Positions 14,301-19,701 of a DNA stretch of 19,701 bases are shown piece by piece. Source of the stretch: JAZKIX01 sp040384645 (GTDB taxonomy: Bacteria; Pseudomonadota; Gammaproteobacteria; Burkholderiales; Burkholderiaceae_D); the NCBI GenBank assembly GCA_040384645.1, contig JAZKIX010000005.1, forward strand, positions 1 to 19,701, given 5' to 3'. The notes under the pieces were generated by a model. That model was not told the origin of the DNA and searched no databases. It was given only the letters and a program-made list of their open reading frames with translations. How positions within the stretch are numbered: position 1 is the stretch's first letter; each line of letters starts with the position of its first letter. The translations under genes were made by a program, and so were the position numbers.

Positions 14301-15099
14301 CGGCTTGCATTTCCATTTCACGCGACAGGGCGCGTTGCATCAGCAAGACCATATTGAAAATCGACTCCACCAGCGAACGGATCGACCAGACAATGGCGCG
14401 CAAGATCCAGCCGACCCAGCCGATGCGGATATCGATAGTAGATAACTGCACCAAAAAGCGGTCCAGCTTGTCGCGCCGCGCCACCAGATGCGCCGCGATT
14501 TGCTGCGCCATATAGGCCCAGCGCCCGACCGCCATGGCACGTTGCGCAAAGTGGCCGAATTCATGCGCCAGCACTGCGCGCAACTCGCCGTGGCGCAAGG
14601 TGTTGACCAGCGCCAGGCCAATTTCAAGATTCTTTTTGGAAGGGAAAAACAGGTTCAGCAGCGACAGGTCGTAAAACACCGAGGCATTCACCCGCGCCGA
14701 CAAGAACACCTTATGTGGACGCGGCGCGCCGGCGGAATCGGCCAATTGGTAGAGGAAGGCAAACAGGCGCGGCTGGTTCTTGGCGGTGACTTCAATCAAG
14801 CCATCGGGCTTGCCATGCTTGACGAAAAAAATTGCCTTGAGCATGAATACCGCCAAAAATAGTGCGCACACCGCAATCGCATAACCCCAGATCGCACCCT
14901 TGGAGGCATGGTCGGCGCCAAAACTGAGCCGATACACCGTCAGCAAGAACCAGCCGGCCAGAGCAAAATACAGCGCCACAAAGATCGCCAGGCCAGCCAC
15001 CGCCAGTCCGGCACTGCGCTTGTAAGCCGCGCTTGGCTTGGGCATGTCGGAGACTAATTCCTCCATATCGCTATTGTTTGCGGTGCTGCTGTTACCCAT
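11332..15099 (-). CDS. Giant membrane M48-type zinc metallopeptidase with long C-terminal extension (contains assembly gap)
   Basis: About 1255 residues. The start at 15099 is preferred because AGGA lies seven bases upstream; a longer frame starts at 15228. Two membrane helices (about 29-54 and 69-94) precede an M48 domain with LAHEFGHFAQ (zinc motif 179-183), the third-ligand region SREMEMQAD (about 260-267), a further hydrophobic stretch (about 227-257) and WLSHPLNHEREANAK, which fits the conserved HP...RE segment of the family. A long helical region follows. After an N gap another hydrophobic segment (about 734-755) leads into some 500 residues. These begin strand-rich (SVTVYNGLGRAVVVNIGSH) and then become Ala/Leu-rich and helical, possibly TPR-like. 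Ordinary HtpX-type M48 proteins are near 300 residues. A protein-quality or envelope role is inference. Confidence 0.85.
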   Translation of the reverse strand: MGNSSTANNSDMEELVSDMPKPSAAYKRSAGLAVAGLAIFVALYFALAGWFLLTVYRLSFGADHASKGAIWGYAIAVCALFLAVFMLKAIFFVKHGKPDGLIEVTAKNQPRLFAFLYQLADSAGAPRPHKVFLSARVNASVFYDLSLLNLFFPSKKNLEIGLALVNTLRHGELRAVLAHEFGHFAQRAMAVGRWAYMAQQIAAHLVARRDKLDRFLVQLSTIDIRIGWVGWILRAIVWSIRSLVESIFNMVLLMQRALSREMEMQADLVAVSLTGSDALVHALHRLNAADDAWSRTLHFVFSERGRGRATRDVFAVQSHIIERMGAILNDAHYGEVPPMPGNHADEHRVFKVEMAQPPKMWLSHPLNHEREANAKRYYVYAPINKDSAWSLFDHPAQLRAELSAKLINDSQATQVALEESLQELGRQFKREHLKSRYCGIYFGRSVVRCEADPAHLRSDSGDILATDFHFLYPESLKEDVQNLRALETECEQLEAIKAGVLSAPGGVLRVRGKELQLSDLPHAILQVKDDIEAVELRLRKHDRLCRTWHYAAAEKVGKGWPEYLDGLLAILHYADHTEANLRDAQGLFNNTLHMVSAARRVTAKGAARVLREAGQLYPLLAAVYVQSKDIKLDPKLLAKLKVGSWSEALGDFKFSHPTKENLNDWIKVIDSWVDAAAGACGALRSCALEQLLIAETAITVLHMRPEXXXXRQRQTRLDWWTRFLTADGPLMGASRFVVAGGIVAAVLGLSLNTGGASVTVYNGLGRAVVVNIGSHKVNVAPFSSAALDIGTDKRYKIDTLSSDGQRIETFETDIRGSFSNAIYNVAGASPLVEWTAAYGNASAGPERPLGAIRWTTSDAGTLFNEPPRSISSKQGGGTRNVLQGMGKASPSQQLSMLKDDSEKQRLIALHARWDATSTPHALNWLALAIRLPSYRSILSARLDESPNDPVLLRTEQDGANDKDRSFICFRHQAKSNQAPNNGDLKYIALRCNSDQPDYNQKIMEAHKKWPENGWLAYLVGFQQAQMAMWSEAQINLEIARPKLPMMVDAINLNLARIKRMQATATPAELSKLAESSEPLSYLVALDSGQGLGQKDLAAYAELAQGNLEKALSLSSGSAAHEARVLRLVAASDGASSELNARALALPTNQGVDPSSVWVSYAFALSNRQNPAPFLKAAQGFDGKDADAIQLFLDTLPTSKNPADAEKLLDGLAPEQRGQAYSAGVVLLGSKAPQSWRDFSKRLLFASERPYFGQGA
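12970..12979. other. Assembly gap (10 N) inside the M48 peptidase gene
   Basis: Ten N of unknown true length, between LHMRPE and RQRQTRLDWW of the peptidase. The frame is kept across the written ten bases, which could be chance, so the residue count of the protein is approximate. It falls just before the membrane segment that starts the C-terminal half. Confidence 0.97.
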
Positions 15100-15272
15100 A
15101 ACCCTGTCCTTTGATCGATGTGCTTGCAGGTTTGCTGTAAAGGCTAATTCTGTTTCGCTTAGGAAACAAATAAAACGATCGTAAGATACTACACGCGGAC
15201 ATTCTGGACGTCCAATGTTGATCGGCAATGTGGTGTGGAAGGCTTTCTTCAGCAGCTAAAAATGGGAAAAAT

Positions 15273-15343
15273 ATACTGGCGGCAGTATATTTTTTGTGCC
15301 AATGAAAGTGCGCGGCTAAGGGTGATTTAATGCTTATACCCCC
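15273..15343 (+). repeat. Dispersed intergenic repeat, copy B
   Basis: The second copy. It opens with a perfect 8-bp palindrome, ATATACTG-gcgg-CAGTATAT (15271-15290), followed by a T run, then GTGCCAATGAAAGTGCGCGG (15296-15315), GGTGATTT, and ends ATACCCCC. AAGGG (15318-15322) can pair with CCCTT (15341-15345). It lies in the divergent region between the leftward M48 peptidase gene and the rightward EEP-phosphatase gene. It is the least conserved copy in the core, but its length matches copy C. Confidence 0.7.
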
Positions 15344-15442
15344 TTCAAATTGTTAATTATAAGAAGTATTTTCGGCTGAAATTAGCTCTTGGCAACCTTC
15401 AATCAGGCGCTTGCCGCAGCACGGTGCTTTAGAATCAGCGGC

Positions 15443-16264
15443 ATGAAACTACAAATAGCGACTTACAACATCCATAAAGGCGTGTCCGCGATCCGCAGCC
15501 AGCCGCGTATCCACGCCTTGAAGCAGGCCATTGGCGCCTTACAGGCCGATGTCGTTTTCTTGCAAGAAGTACAGGGCCGGCACGACCGCAATGTGGCGCA
15601 GTTCGGGCATGCCGCCCGCGGCAATGCACACTGGCCGGAGCAGGCGCAGCATGAATTTCTGGCTGGCGATTCGCACCACTGCGCCTATGGCATGAACGCC
15701 GTGTACGACCATGGCCACCATGGCAATGCCTTGCTGAGTGCTTTCCCGATTGCCTCGTCGCTGAACCGCGATGTCTCCGATCATGCTTACGAACAACGCG
15801 GCATCTTGCATTGCGTGGTGCAAACGCCAGACGGCCCGGTGCATTGTTATGTGGTGCATCTGGGCTTGTTTGCCGGTGGCCGGCAGCGCCAGACCCAAGC
15901 CTTGATCGACGCGGTCAGCAGTTCGGCGCCGCCTGATGCACCAGTCATCATCGCCGGCGATTTCAACGATTGGCGCGACCATTTAAGCGCCGCCTTGCGC
16001 AGCCAGTTAGGCGTGACCGAAGTATTCGACGAGGCCGATGAAATACCGGCCAAATCCGGCCTGAGCCAGTTTTGGCGCCAGTTCGGCGGACGCGGCGTGC
16101 GCACCCGGCCGGCGCGCACCTTCCCCGCGGCCTTGCCCTGGTTGCGGCTGGACCGGATTTATGTACGCGGTTTTACGGTCGAATCGGCACAAGTCATGCA
16201 TGGTGCGGTGTGGGCCAAACTGTCCGACCATGCGCCGATTGTGGCTACCCTGGTGATGCGATGA
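15443..16264 (+). CDS. Endonuclease/exonuclease/phosphatase family protein, YbhP-like
   Basis: A 273-residue EEP-fold metal-dependent hydrolase. Family motifs appear in order: ATYNIHKG (6-13), the metal-binding glutamate in FLQEVQ (E42), the HGNALLS segment (93-99), the catalytic GDFNDWR (172-178, D173 and N175) and the terminal SDHAPI (261-266, catalytic D262-H263). I chose the ATG at 15443 because the conserved strand LQIATYNIHKG should lie at the N-terminus; an upstream in-frame ATG at 15389 adds a leader without similarity. It precedes clsB by 56 nt, as ybhP precedes clsB (ybhO) in E. coli, so a role in phospholipid or phosphoester turnover is likely but unproven. Confidence 0.88.
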   Translation: MKLQIATYNIHKGVSAIRSQPRIHALKQAIGALQADVVFLQEVQGRHDRNVAQFGHAARGNAHWPEQAQHEFLAGDSHHCAYGMNAVYDHGHHGNALLSAFPIASSLNRDVSDHAYEQRGILHCVVQTPDGPVHCYVVHLGLFAGGRQRQTQALIDAVSSSAPPDAPVIIAGDFNDWRDHLSAALRSQLGVTEVFDEADEIPAKSGLSQFWRQFGGRGVRTRPARTFPAALPWLRLDRIYVRGFTVESAQVMHGAVWAKLSDHAPIVATLVMR

Positions 16265-16320
16265 GACCGGATTTTTGTGCGACTAATTACCCGATGGCAT
16301 TGCCGGGATAGGGCAGGCCG

Positions 16321-17484
16321 ATGCGCTCCGTCCCTTATCTGCCGCAAAACAAGCTGACCCTATTGCACAGCGGTGCCGAGTTTTTCCCGGCGCTGGAGGG
16401 CGCAATCGACAGCGCACAATTTGAAGTCGTGCTGGAAACCTATATCTTCTCCACCGATGCGGTCGGCCAGCGAATCAAGGCTGCCCTGATCCGGGCTGCG
16501 GCGCGTGGTGTCAAGGTGCGCGTGATCGTTGACTGGATCGGGACTGGGCGCGAATATTCAGCTGCGCTAGATGTCGAATTTGGCCGCTCGCAAGTGCATT
16601 ACCGCATCTTTAATCCTTGGTTCCGGCGCGGCGTAACGCGTTCGCATCGCAAGCTATGCGTGGTCGATGGCGCGCTGGCCTTTGTCGGCGGCCTTAATCT
16701 GAACGACGATTTGCACTGCGACTATGACGACTTCAAGGTATTGCCGGCACCGCGCTGGGATTTCGCGGTGCAGATCGCCGGCCCGCTGGTCGACCTGATC
16801 CATCGCGAAGCCAATGCGCAGTGGGCGCGGCTAGGGAAAATGAACCTGGTGGCGCGGATCGGCCTGTACCGGCAACTGCGCGAACTGCCTGCATTGGCCA
16901 GCAACAAGGCGATGCTGGCGGCGTTCGTGGTGCGCGACAATTTACGCAACCGGCGCACGATTCAACGCGCTTATCTGCAAGCGCTGGGGCGCTCGCGCAA
17001 GAGCGTGTTGCTGGCCAATCCCTATTTCGCGCCGGGCCATAAATTTCGCAATGCATTGGCACGTGCCGCCGCGCGCGGGGTCGAGGTGACGCTATTGATC
17101 GGCGTCGGTGAATTCCGGATGCAAGATGCGGTAGCGCATTCCTTCTATCCCAAATTGCTGAAAAGCGGCGTCAAGGTGATCGAATATCGCAAGACCCAGT
17201 TGCACGGCAAAGTGGCGGTGGTGGACGACGACTGGGCCACGGTCGGCTCCAGCAATTTCGACGGGCTCAGCTTATTTCTTAATCAAGAAGCCAATGTGGT
17301 GGTGAAAGACGCGGTATTTTCGCAATCCTTGCGTGCCCATATCGAGCGCGGCATCGCCGACGGTACGCCGGTGTTGCTGGACGAATTTATCAATATGCCC
17401 TGGTACCGGCGCGCATGGTACGGCGCGGCATTCATGATCTACCGCAGCCTGATGCGGATCGTAACCATGGGCGGCTATGCGTGA
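16321..17484 (+). CDS. clsB: Cardiolipin synthase ClsB
   Basis: A 387-residue phospholipase D superfamily protein that joins phosphatidyl groups to make cardiolipin in the inner membrane. Both catalytic HKD motifs are present: SHRKLCVVD (H109, K111, D116), followed by FVGGLNLNDD, and LHGKVAVVD (H295, K297, D302), followed by TVGSSNFDGLS. There are no N-terminal transmembrane helices, which fits ClsB rather than ClsA. The N-terminal stretch NKLTLLHSGAEFFPAL is typical of ClsB. GGCAGG lies shortly before the ATG. It follows the EEP-phosphatase gene and is followed 18 nt later by hslR, so the three probably form one transcription unit. Confidence 0.94.
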   Translation: MRSVPYLPQNKLTLLHSGAEFFPALEGAIDSAQFEVVLETYIFSTDAVGQRIKAALIRAAARGVKVRVIVDWIGTGREYSAALDVEFGRSQVHYRIFNPWFRRGVTRSHRKLCVVDGALAFVGGLNLNDDLHCDYDDFKVLPAPRWDFAVQIAGPLVDLIHREANAQWARLGKMNLVARIGLYRQLRELPALASNKAMLAAFVVRDNLRNRRTIQRAYLQALGRSRKSVLLANPYFAPGHKFRNALARAAARGVEVTLLIGVGEFRMQDAVAHSFYPKLLKSGVKVIEYRKTQLHGKVAVVDDDWATVGSSNFDGLSLFLNQEANVVVKDAVFSQSLRAHIERGIADGTPVLLDEFINMPWYRRAWYGAAFMIYRSLMRIVTMGGYA

Positions 17485-17502
17485 AAGGATCGGGGTGAAA
17501 GG

Positions 17503-17910
17503 ATGCCTATGACAACAGGAACCACTGCCAGCGCCGGCACACCAGTGCGGATCGATAAATGGCTATGGGCGGCGCGCTTCTTTAAAACCCGTTCGCTGGC
17601 CACGGCGGCGGTGGACAACGGCAAGGTGCGCCTCAACGAAGAACGTTGCAAACCTGCCCACAGCGTCAAGCCCGGCGACGTGCTTATGATAGAAAACGAG
17701 GCCAGCGGCTGGGAGATCGTGGTGCTGGGCTTGTCGCAAGTACGCGGTTCGGCCCCCGTGGCGCAAGCCCTGTACCGCGAAACTGAAAAAAGCATCGCCA
17801 AACGGCAACTGCTGGCCGAGCAAAAAAAATATTACATCGAACCGGGCAACACGCTCAAAGGCCGCCCCACCAAACGCGACCGGCGACTGCTGGATAAGAC
17901 AAATACTTGA
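17503..17910 (+). CDS. hslR: Hsp15-type S4 RNA-binding protein (ribosome-associated heat shock protein)
   Basis: A 135-residue protein of the Hsp15 family, which binds stalled 50S subunits carrying peptidyl-tRNA. The S4 domain opens with the signature RIDKWLWAARFFKTRSLA (residues 16-33) and continues through GKVRLN and VKPGDVL. A basic C-terminus (GRPTKRDRRLLDK) matches the family. Two start codons are close: ATG 17503 and ATG 17509. The second has AAGGA five bases upstream, so the protein may be two residues shorter. It begins 18 nt after clsB. The downstream 500 nt is a repeat-rich non-coding region with no clear terminator. Confidence 0.92.
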   Translation: MPMTTGTTASAGTPVRIDKWLWAARFFKTRSLATAAVDNGKVRLNEERCKPAHSVKPGDVLMIENEASGWEIVVLGLSQVRGSAPVAQALYRETEKSIAKRQLLAEQKKYYIEPGNTLKGRPTKRDRRLLDKTNT

Positions 17911-17956
17911 TGGCGGCGGCTGTTTCGCCATGTTGGTGGGTGCTTTGTCTTAAATA

Positions 17957-18027
17957 ATACTGGGGCATGTATTTTTAAAGGTGCAATGAAAACGTGCGGG
18001 ATAGTAGGTGTTTTGATTAATACTCCC
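17957..18027 (+). repeat. Dispersed intergenic repeat, copy C
   Basis: The third copy, 71 nt, the same length as copy B. It opens ATACTGGGGCATGTAT (hairpin 1 in reduced form, ATAC/GTAT) and continues with GTGCAATGAAAACGTGCG (17981-17998), which matches copy A except at two positions. It then has GGTGTTTTGATT and ends ATACTCCC. AGTA (18003-18006) and the preceding GGG can pair with TACT-CCC (18021-18027). It lies about 47 nt after the hslR stop. Confidence 0.75.
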
Positions 18028-18075
18028 TATTTTATGGAAAATAAGTGGCAGCTTGCTTGCCAGCGTCACCGCTTT

Positions 18076-18127
18076 TAACTCCGTCTGCCCGCTTGCGGGA
18101 GAGGGCGGGGGAGACGGCTTGGAGTTA
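18076..18127. repeat. REP-like palindromic element
   Basis: An outer inverted repeat TAACTCC (18076-18082) / GGAGTTA (18121-18127) encloses GTCT/AGAC and GCCC/GGGC matches and a central CCCGCTTGCGGGAGAGGG. The centre resembles the CCCGC-AAG-CGGGAG type of short intergenic palindromes seen in many proteobacteria. It may act as a bidirectional transcript end or mRNA-stabilising hairpin behind hslR. No associated transposase is in the window. Confidence 0.6.
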
Positions 18128-18316
18128 CTTGCCAAGTGACAGGGAAGCGACGCCACCTGTGCGCTGACTACTTGCAAATCGATATTTCCCCTACGCCGCA
18201 CTGTCAAAACCATTCCCTGCGCAACCCGACCTATCCCGCCGCAAACTCAAGCCACCGGCAAACTCTCCCTTCGCCGCCCCGCCAAAACACTAGACCCCAA
18301 GCTCTAAAAATCCCGT

Positions 18317-18344
18317 TTGACTTTTATCTTCGGGTAGATAATAG
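18317..18344 (+). promoter_or_regulatory. Candidate tetR promoter
   Basis: TTGACT (18317-18322) is a near-consensus -35 hexamer, with TAATAG (18339-18344) 16 nt downstream as a fair -10 hexamer. It lies 118 nt before the preferred tetR start codon and directly upstream of the inverted repeat at 18354. Prediction from sequence only. Confidence 0.4.
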
Positions 18345-18353
18345 TACGAGCGT

Positions 18354-18378
18354 TCGCAATATTTATTTTGCGATTTTT
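18354..18378 (+). promoter_or_regulatory. Inverted repeat in tetR leader: operator or attenuator hairpin
   Basis: A perfect 6-bp repeat TCGCAA (18354-18359) / TTGCGA (18368-18373) has an AT-only 8-nt spacer and is followed by five T (18374-18378). It could be the binding site by which the TetR protein controls its own gene, because it lies just past the candidate -10 box. It could instead be a weak transcription attenuator, given the T run. An imperfect GAGCGTTC palindrome overlaps its left end. Confidence 0.35.
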
Positions 18379-18462
18379 ATAAGCGTCGCGCAGTCGCACC
18401 GAGGCGCTTAATTCAGTTGTACTTTTTCCTGGTTGCCGATTATCAATACCACAGCTAAATAC

Positions 18463-19101
18463 ATGCGCAAGGGCGAGCTGACACGCGCCGCCATCCTGGA
18501 CATGGCACTGGACCTGGCCAGTCGCGATGGCTTGGAAGGGCTGACCATTGGCTTGCTGGCCGACAAGATGGGTATGAGCAAATCGGGCGTATTTGCTCAC
18601 TTCGGCTCGCGCGAAGATTTGCAGATTGAGGTCGTCAAACTGTACCACCGCCAGTTCGAGCAAGAAGTGTTTTATCCCAGCATGCAAGAGCCGCGCGGGC
18701 TGGCGCGGCTGCGCTCGATGTTCAGCCACTGGATCAACCGCGTCAGTATTGAAATCGCCTCCGGCTGCATCTACATCAGCGGCGCGGTGGAATACGATGA
18801 TCGTCCCGGTGCGATCCGCGACGAGCTGGTCGGCATGGTCAAGGCATGGCGCCACGCGCTGCTCAAATGCGTACAGCAAGGCATGGAATTGGGCGTCCTG
18901 AAATCGGATATCGATGCCGACCAAATGGTGTATGAAATGTATGGCCTGATCCTGGCAGTGCACCACGATGCCCGCTTCTTGAATATCAACGGCAGCATCG
19001 ATCGGGCGCAAGCCGGCTTTGAGCGGCTGGTCAAAACGTATCAAGTGTTACCTGCTTTGCCTGACAAGACAGAACTGCAACAACCTCAAGCTGCTGCGTA
19101 A
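18463..19101 (+). CDS. TetR/AcrR family transcriptional regulator, likely of acyl-CoA metabolism
   Basis: A 212-residue one-domain-plus-ligand repressor. The N-terminal DNA-binding part shows TRAAILDMALDLASRDG, then the helix-turn-helix LTIGLLADKMGMSKSGVFAHF (about 27-47) and the GSREDL cap typical of TetR proteins. The remaining helices form the ligand-binding and dimer domain, ending in a Gln/Ala tail. I chose the ATG at 18463 (MRKGELTR); a TTG at 18433 would add ten residues without similarity, and neither has a good ribosome binding site. It lies 71 nt upstream of an acyl-CoA dehydrogenase gene on the same strand, so control of fatty-acid or related acyl-CoA breakdown is likely; the ligand is unknown. 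Confidence 0.88.
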   Translation: MRKGELTRAAILDMALDLASRDGLEGLTIGLLADKMGMSKSGVFAHFGSREDLQIEVVKLYHRQFEQEVFYPSMQEPRGLARLRSMFSHWINRVSIEIASGCIYISGAVEYDDRPGAIRDELVGMVKAWRHALLKCVQQGMELGVLKSDIDADQMVYEMYGLILAVHHDARFLNINGSIDRAQAGFERLVKTYQVLPALPDKTELQQPQAAA

Positions 19102-19172
19102 TAGACATAACAAAGACAGAACGAAGACATAAAAAGCAGCCTATTTAAGAAACTATTTTCAGGAGAAAAATC

Positions 19173-19701
19173 ATGGGTCAATACGTCGCTCCCTTGCGTG
19201 ATATGCAGTTCGTGTTGCACGAGTTATTGCAGGTCGAAGATGCGCTGAAAGAATTGCCGAAGCATGCCGAGATCGACGCCGATATCATCAACCAGGTATT
19301 GGAAGAGGGCGGCAAATTTACCGCCGGCGTATTGTTCCCGCTGAACCATTCTGGCGACCGCGAAGGCTGTCATCACGACAATGTGGCGCACACCGTCACC
19401 ACGCCCAAGGGCTTCAAGGAAGCCTACAAGCAATACATTGATGCCGGATGGCCAGCGCTGTCCTGCGACCCGGAATATGGCGGCCAAGGCTTGCCGCTGG
19501 TACTGAATAATTCGTTTTACGAAATGCTGAACTCGTCAAATCAAGCTTGGTCGATGTATCCCGGCCTGTCGCACGGCGCGTACGAATGCCTGCTGGAGCA
19601 CGGCACGCCAGAGCAAAAAAGCCTGTACCTGCCCAAGCTGGTGGCAGGCGAATGGACCGGCACCATGTGCCTGACCGAAGCGCATTGCGGCACCGACCTG
19701 G
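19173..19701 (+). CDS. Acyl-CoA dehydrogenase, N-terminal part (runs off window)
   Basis: The first 176 residues of an FAD-dependent acyl-CoA dehydrogenase; the frame is open to the end of the window. It begins MGQYVAPLRDMQFVLHELL, the short N-terminal extension found in the roughly 600-residue subfamily that also has an extra C-terminal domain (the DmdC-like group). The dehydrogenase domain follows, with WPALSCDPEYGGQGLP and WTGTMCLTEAHCGTDL, the latter being the FAD and substrate loop. AGGAGA at 19161-19166, seven bases before the ATG, is a strong ribosome binding site. The upstream tetR gene probably controls it. The substrate chain length cannot be told from this part. Confidence 0.95.
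   Translation, partial: MGQYVAPLRDMQFVLHELLQVEDALKELPKHAEIDADIINQVLEEGGKFTAGVLFPLNHSGDREGCHHDNVAHTVTTPKGFKEAYKQYIDAGWPALSCDPEYGGQGLPLVLNNSFYEMLNSSNQAWSMYPGLSHGAYECLLEHGTPEQKSLYLPKLVAGEWTGTMCLTEAHCGTDL

Larger units (their letters stand above)
17911..18462. other. Repeat-rich intergenic region between hslR and tetR
   Basis: About 550 nt without a supported gene. It contains dispersed repeat copy C (17957-18027), a REP-like G/C palindrome with flanking inverted repeat (18076-18127), a C-rich stretch (about 18200-18290), and near the tetR start a candidate promoter (18317-18344) and a hairpin/operator-like repeat (18354-18378). A TTG in frame with tetR lies at 18433. Confidence 0.6.

Noticed and set aside
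6294..15442. CRISPR array, integron or prophage as explanation of the accessory segment
   Set aside because: No regularly spaced repeats, no integrase or transposase frame, no phage structural genes and no tRNA-derived attachment repeat are visible.
17981..18002. Sigma-54 promoter on the - strand in the repeat core (GCACG...TTGC)
   Set aside because: The spacing between the two halves is two bases too long and the upstream GG is missing; the sequence recurs as part of the dispersed repeat instead.
18304..19044. A 246-codon open frame on the - strand
   Set aside because: It lies antisense over the tetR gene, whose protein has clear TetR motifs; the antisense translation shows no recognisable domain and reflects codon bias.

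Overview
The window reads as chromosome of a betaproteobacterium in the order Burkholderiales, most likely Oxalobacteraceae (Undibacterium/Herminiimonas/Janthinobacterium-like). This rests on gene order recalled from that group (Tim44-like gene, ubiJ, ubiB, fmdB, DUF502 gene, aspS, nudB; then an EEP-phosphatase gene, clsB, hslR; then a tetR next to an acyl-CoA dehydrogenase) and on protein-level resemblance. No search was run, so the genus is inference.

Layout. 1-6293 (+ strand) is a compact housekeeping block: the end of a Tim44-like gene, a terminator, ubiJ and ubiB (ubiquinone biosynthesis), a zinc-ribbon FmdB protein, a DUF502 membrane protein, aspS (predicted nondiscriminating), a terminator and nudB. 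nudB is interrupted by a 10-N assembly gap but is probably intact. 6294-15442 is an accessory segment read almost wholly from the - strand. It holds a visibly AT-richer gene for a 936-residue glycosyltransferase-sulfotransferase fusion, then two small membrane proteins, a small secreted four-cysteine protein, and a giant (about 1255-residue) membrane M48-type metallopeptidase with a second 10-N gap. 15443-17910 (+) returns to conserved genes: a YbhP-like EEP phosphatase, the cardiolipin synthase clsB and hslR. 17911-18462 is a repeat-rich intergenic region. 18463 to the end holds a TetR regulator and the start of an acyl-CoA dehydrogenase gene.

How the genes work together. ubiJ and ubiB act in the same quinone pathway. 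aspS probably works with an amidotransferase elsewhere in the genome. The EEP/clsB pair resembles the E. coli ybhP-clsB arrangement for membrane lipid metabolism. The TetR protein probably controls the fatty acyl-CoA oxidation gene behind it.

The most unusual signal is not a gene. A repeat of about 71-73 nt occurs three times (near 10723, 15273 and 17957), always between genes. It has a conserved core and two potential hairpins whose sequences differ between copies while pairing is largely kept. I do not recognise it as a named element. Second in interest are the two-enzyme fusion and the giant M48 peptidase with its small companion genes.
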